NCBI GenBank assembly: GCA_002425705.1
Contig: DIMT01000007.1
Location: 1 to 25,118, forward strand
Direction: 5' to 3'
From: Firmicutes bacterium UBA5559
GTDB lineage: Bacteria > Bacillota > Clostridia > Peptostreptococcales > Anaerovoracaceae
DNA: 25,118 nt
Part shown: in pieces, positions 23,511-25,118 of the stretch
Numbering within the stretch: the stretch's first letter is position 1
Layout of the letters: each line of letters begins with the position of its first letter
Notes under the pieces: model-generated
Told to the model about the DNA's origin: nothing
Databases searched by the model: none
What the model saw: the letters and a program-made list of their open reading frames with translations, nothing else
Program-made: the position numbers and the translations under genes

Positions 23511-25055
23511 ATGCAGTACGAAGGAGTGCTCGTCGTTGATTTCGGCGGACAATACAATCAATTAATCGCCCGGAGAGTCCGGGAAGCCCATGTTTATTGT
23601 GAAATCGTTTCTTACAGGAACTGCCTGGAGAAAATTAAAGAAGCCCGGCCCTGGGGAATCATCTTCACCGGAGGTCCGGCCAGCGTTTATGAAGAGGGAG
23701 CCCCGACTCTGCCAAAAGAGATCTTTGAAATGGGGATACCCATTCTGGGAATCTGCTACGGTGCCCAGCTGATGGCCCACGTCCTGGGCGGCGAAGTGGT
23801 CAGCCCCGATTACAAGGAATACGGGAAAGTCAAACTGAACATCAGCCGGGACAGTTTGTTATTCCGCGGGATTCCCACCGATGAAATCTGCTGGATGAGT
23901 CACACGGACTACATCAAACAGGTGCCGGAAGGTTTTGTCGTCTCATCTAATACGGAAACCTGCCCCACCGGATCCATGGAAAACCCCGAAAAGAAGCTCT
24001 ATGCCGTCCAATTCCACCCGGAGGTCCATCACACCCCCTTTGGCCAGGACCTGCTGAAAAACTTCTTGTTTGAAATCTGTGGCTGCGAAAAAAACTGGAC
24101 CATGTCCAGCTTTGCTAAAGCTAAAATTGAGGAAATCAAAAAAACCGTCGGGGACAAAAAAGTTCTCTGCGCCCTTTCTGGTGGAGTGGATTCTTCCGTT
24201 GCCTCCGTGTTGGTTCATGAAGCCATTGGGGACAACCTGACCTGCATCTTTGTGGATCACGGCCTGCTCCGTAAAAACGAAGGAGACCAGGTCATGGAGG
24301 TCTATGGCCGCCAGTTCAACATGCGAATCATCCGGGTCAACGCCCAGGAACGATTCCTTAACAGGCTGGAAGGAGTCAGCGATCCGGAAACCAAGAGAAA
24401 GATTATCGGAGAAGAATTCATCCGGGTCTTTGAAGAGGAATCCAAGAAACTATATGATGAACTGGGTGGCATCGACTATCTGCTCCAGGGAACCATATAC
24501 CCCGACGTGGTGGAAAGCGGCACCGGCGAATCGGCTGTTATCAAGAGCCACCACAACGTTGGAGGACTGCCGGCGGATATGAAGATGGACCTGCTGGAAC
24601 CTCTGAGGCTGCTCTTCAAGGACGAAGTGCGAAAAGTCGGTGAAGAGCTGGGGATCGCTTCTGAATTAGTATGGCGTCAGCCCTTCCCGGGACCTGGCCT
24701 GGCTATCCGATGCCTGGGTGAGATCACCGAAGAAAAACTGACCATCATTCGGGAATCCGATTATATATTACGAGAAGAAATCCGTATGGCCGGACTGGAG
24801 CGGGATATCTGGCAGTACTTCACCGTCCTTCCGAACATCCGCAGCGTTGGCGTCATGGGCGACTTCCGGACCTATGATTATACCGTCGGAATAAGGGCCG
24901 TCACTTCTGTAGACGGCATGACCTCCGACTGGGCCCGAATCCCCTACGACGTCCTGGAGCGGATATCCAACCGGATTGTCAACGAGGTGAAGGGAGTCAA
25001 CCGGATCGTGTACGATATCACCAGCAAGCCACCAAGCACGATTGAGTGGGAATAG
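23511..25055 (+). CDS. guaA: GMP synthase (glutamine-hydrolysing)
   Basis: A 514-residue two-domain enzyme converting XMP to GMP with ATP and glutamine. The class I amidotransferase domain has the triad Cys82 (LGICYGAQLMAH), His169 and Glu171 (VQFHPEV). The ATP-pyrophosphatase domain has the P-loop SGGVDSSV at 223-230. The dimerisation domain ends with VYDITSKPPSTIEWE, the canonical GuaA C-terminus. AAAGGAG precedes the ATG. It follows guaB by 41 bases and is closed by a terminator, so guaB and guaA form a compact GMP operon. Confidence 0.98.
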   Translation: MQYEGVLVVDFGGQYNQLIARRVREAHVYCEIVSYRNCLEKIKEARPWGIIFTGGPASVYEEGAPTLPKEIFEMGIPILGICYGAQLMAHVLGGEVVSPDYKEYGKVKLNISRDSLLFRGIPTDEICWMSHTDYIKQVPEGFVVSSNTETCPTGSMENPEKKLYAVQFHPEVHHTPFGQDLLKNFLFEICGCEKNWTMSSFAKAKIEEIKKTVGDKKVLCALSGGVDSSVASVLVHEAIGDNLTCIFVDHGLLRKNEGDQVMEVYGRQFNMRIIRVNAQERFLNRLEGVSDPETKRKIIGEEFIRVFEEESKKLYDELGGIDYLLQGTIYPDVVESGTGESAVIKSHHNVGGLPADMKMDLLEPLRLLFKDEVRKVGEELGIASELVWRQPFPGPGLAIRCLGEITEEKLTIIRESDYILREEIRMAGLERDIWQYFTVLPNIRSVGVMGDFRTYDYTVGIRAVTSVDGMTSDWARIPYDVLERISNRIVNEVKGVNRIVYDITSKPPSTIEWE

Positions 25056-25068
25056 TTCAAAAGTGTAG

Positions 25069-25099
25069 AAAACCCTTGAAATTTCAAGGGTTTTTCTTT
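25069..25099 (+). terminator. Intrinsic terminator after guaA
   Basis: The palindrome AAACCCTTGA/TCAAGGGTTT spans 25070-25093 and is followed by a T-rich tail. By symmetry it could also act leftward on a gene beyond the window. The last 19 bases of the window hold nothing I recognise. Confidence 0.88.
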
Positions 25100-25118
25100 G
25101 GTATGACGGGCATGCCGT

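Overview
This window looks like chromosomal DNA of an anaerobic, Gram-positive-type member of the Firmicutes, most likely Clostridia, with roughly balanced to slightly GC-rich composition by eye. Pointers are strong AGGAGG-type ribosome sites, several TTG starts, a CIRCE-controlled groESL operon, a Rex repressor, a clostridial 2[4Fe-4S] ferredoxin, an FMN riboswitch driving an ECF riboflavin transporter (RibU), an SLH-domain surface protein, and a Firmicutes-type operon tsaE-tsaB-rimI-tsaD followed by a YdiF-like ABC-F gene. I see no tRNA, rRNA, IS element, prophage or CRISPR array. Most of the window is core genome.

Layout. (1) 1-4369, plus strand: the 3' end of a LivF-type ATPase, a branched-chain amino acid-type binding lipoprotein, a small NifU C-terminal-domain protein, a CapA-like phosphoesterase and a PepV-like dipeptidase. 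They are tightly packed or overlapping, so probably one operon. (2) 4275-5703, minus strand: fetA-fetB (metal exporter type), converging on and overlapping the dipeptidase gene. (3) 5783-6609: promoter, FMN riboswitch, terminator and ribU. (4) 6657-11312: the tRNA t6A modification genes tsaE, tsaB and tsaD with rimI, then the ABC-F gene. (5) 11354-12394: promoter, acpP, terminator and rex. (6) 12420-12702, minus strand: a ferredoxin gene with its own terminator and promoter. (7) 12704-15112: a P-loop/Asp23 fusion protein, an OGG1-type 8-oxoguanine glycosylase and a DUF554 membrane protein. (8) 15135-17374: promoter, CIRCE, groES-groEL and terminator. (9) 17404-21908: a cell-envelope stretch with a secreted SLH protein flanked by short repeats, a DUF368 polyprenyl-phosphate transporter and a VanY-type carboxypeptidase. 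(10) 21961-25099: guaB-guaA and a terminator, which complete IMP-to-GMP synthesis.

The order tsaE-tsaB-rimI-tsaD-ydiF ... rex ... groES-groEL ... guaA recalls the Bacillus subtilis order from memory, with lineage-specific insertions (acpP, ferredoxin, Asp23 fusion, ogg, DUF554, SLH protein). Those insertions, the repeats around the SLH gene and the acpP-terminator-rex arrangement are the parts most worth a second look. I found no clearly new defence or mobile system.
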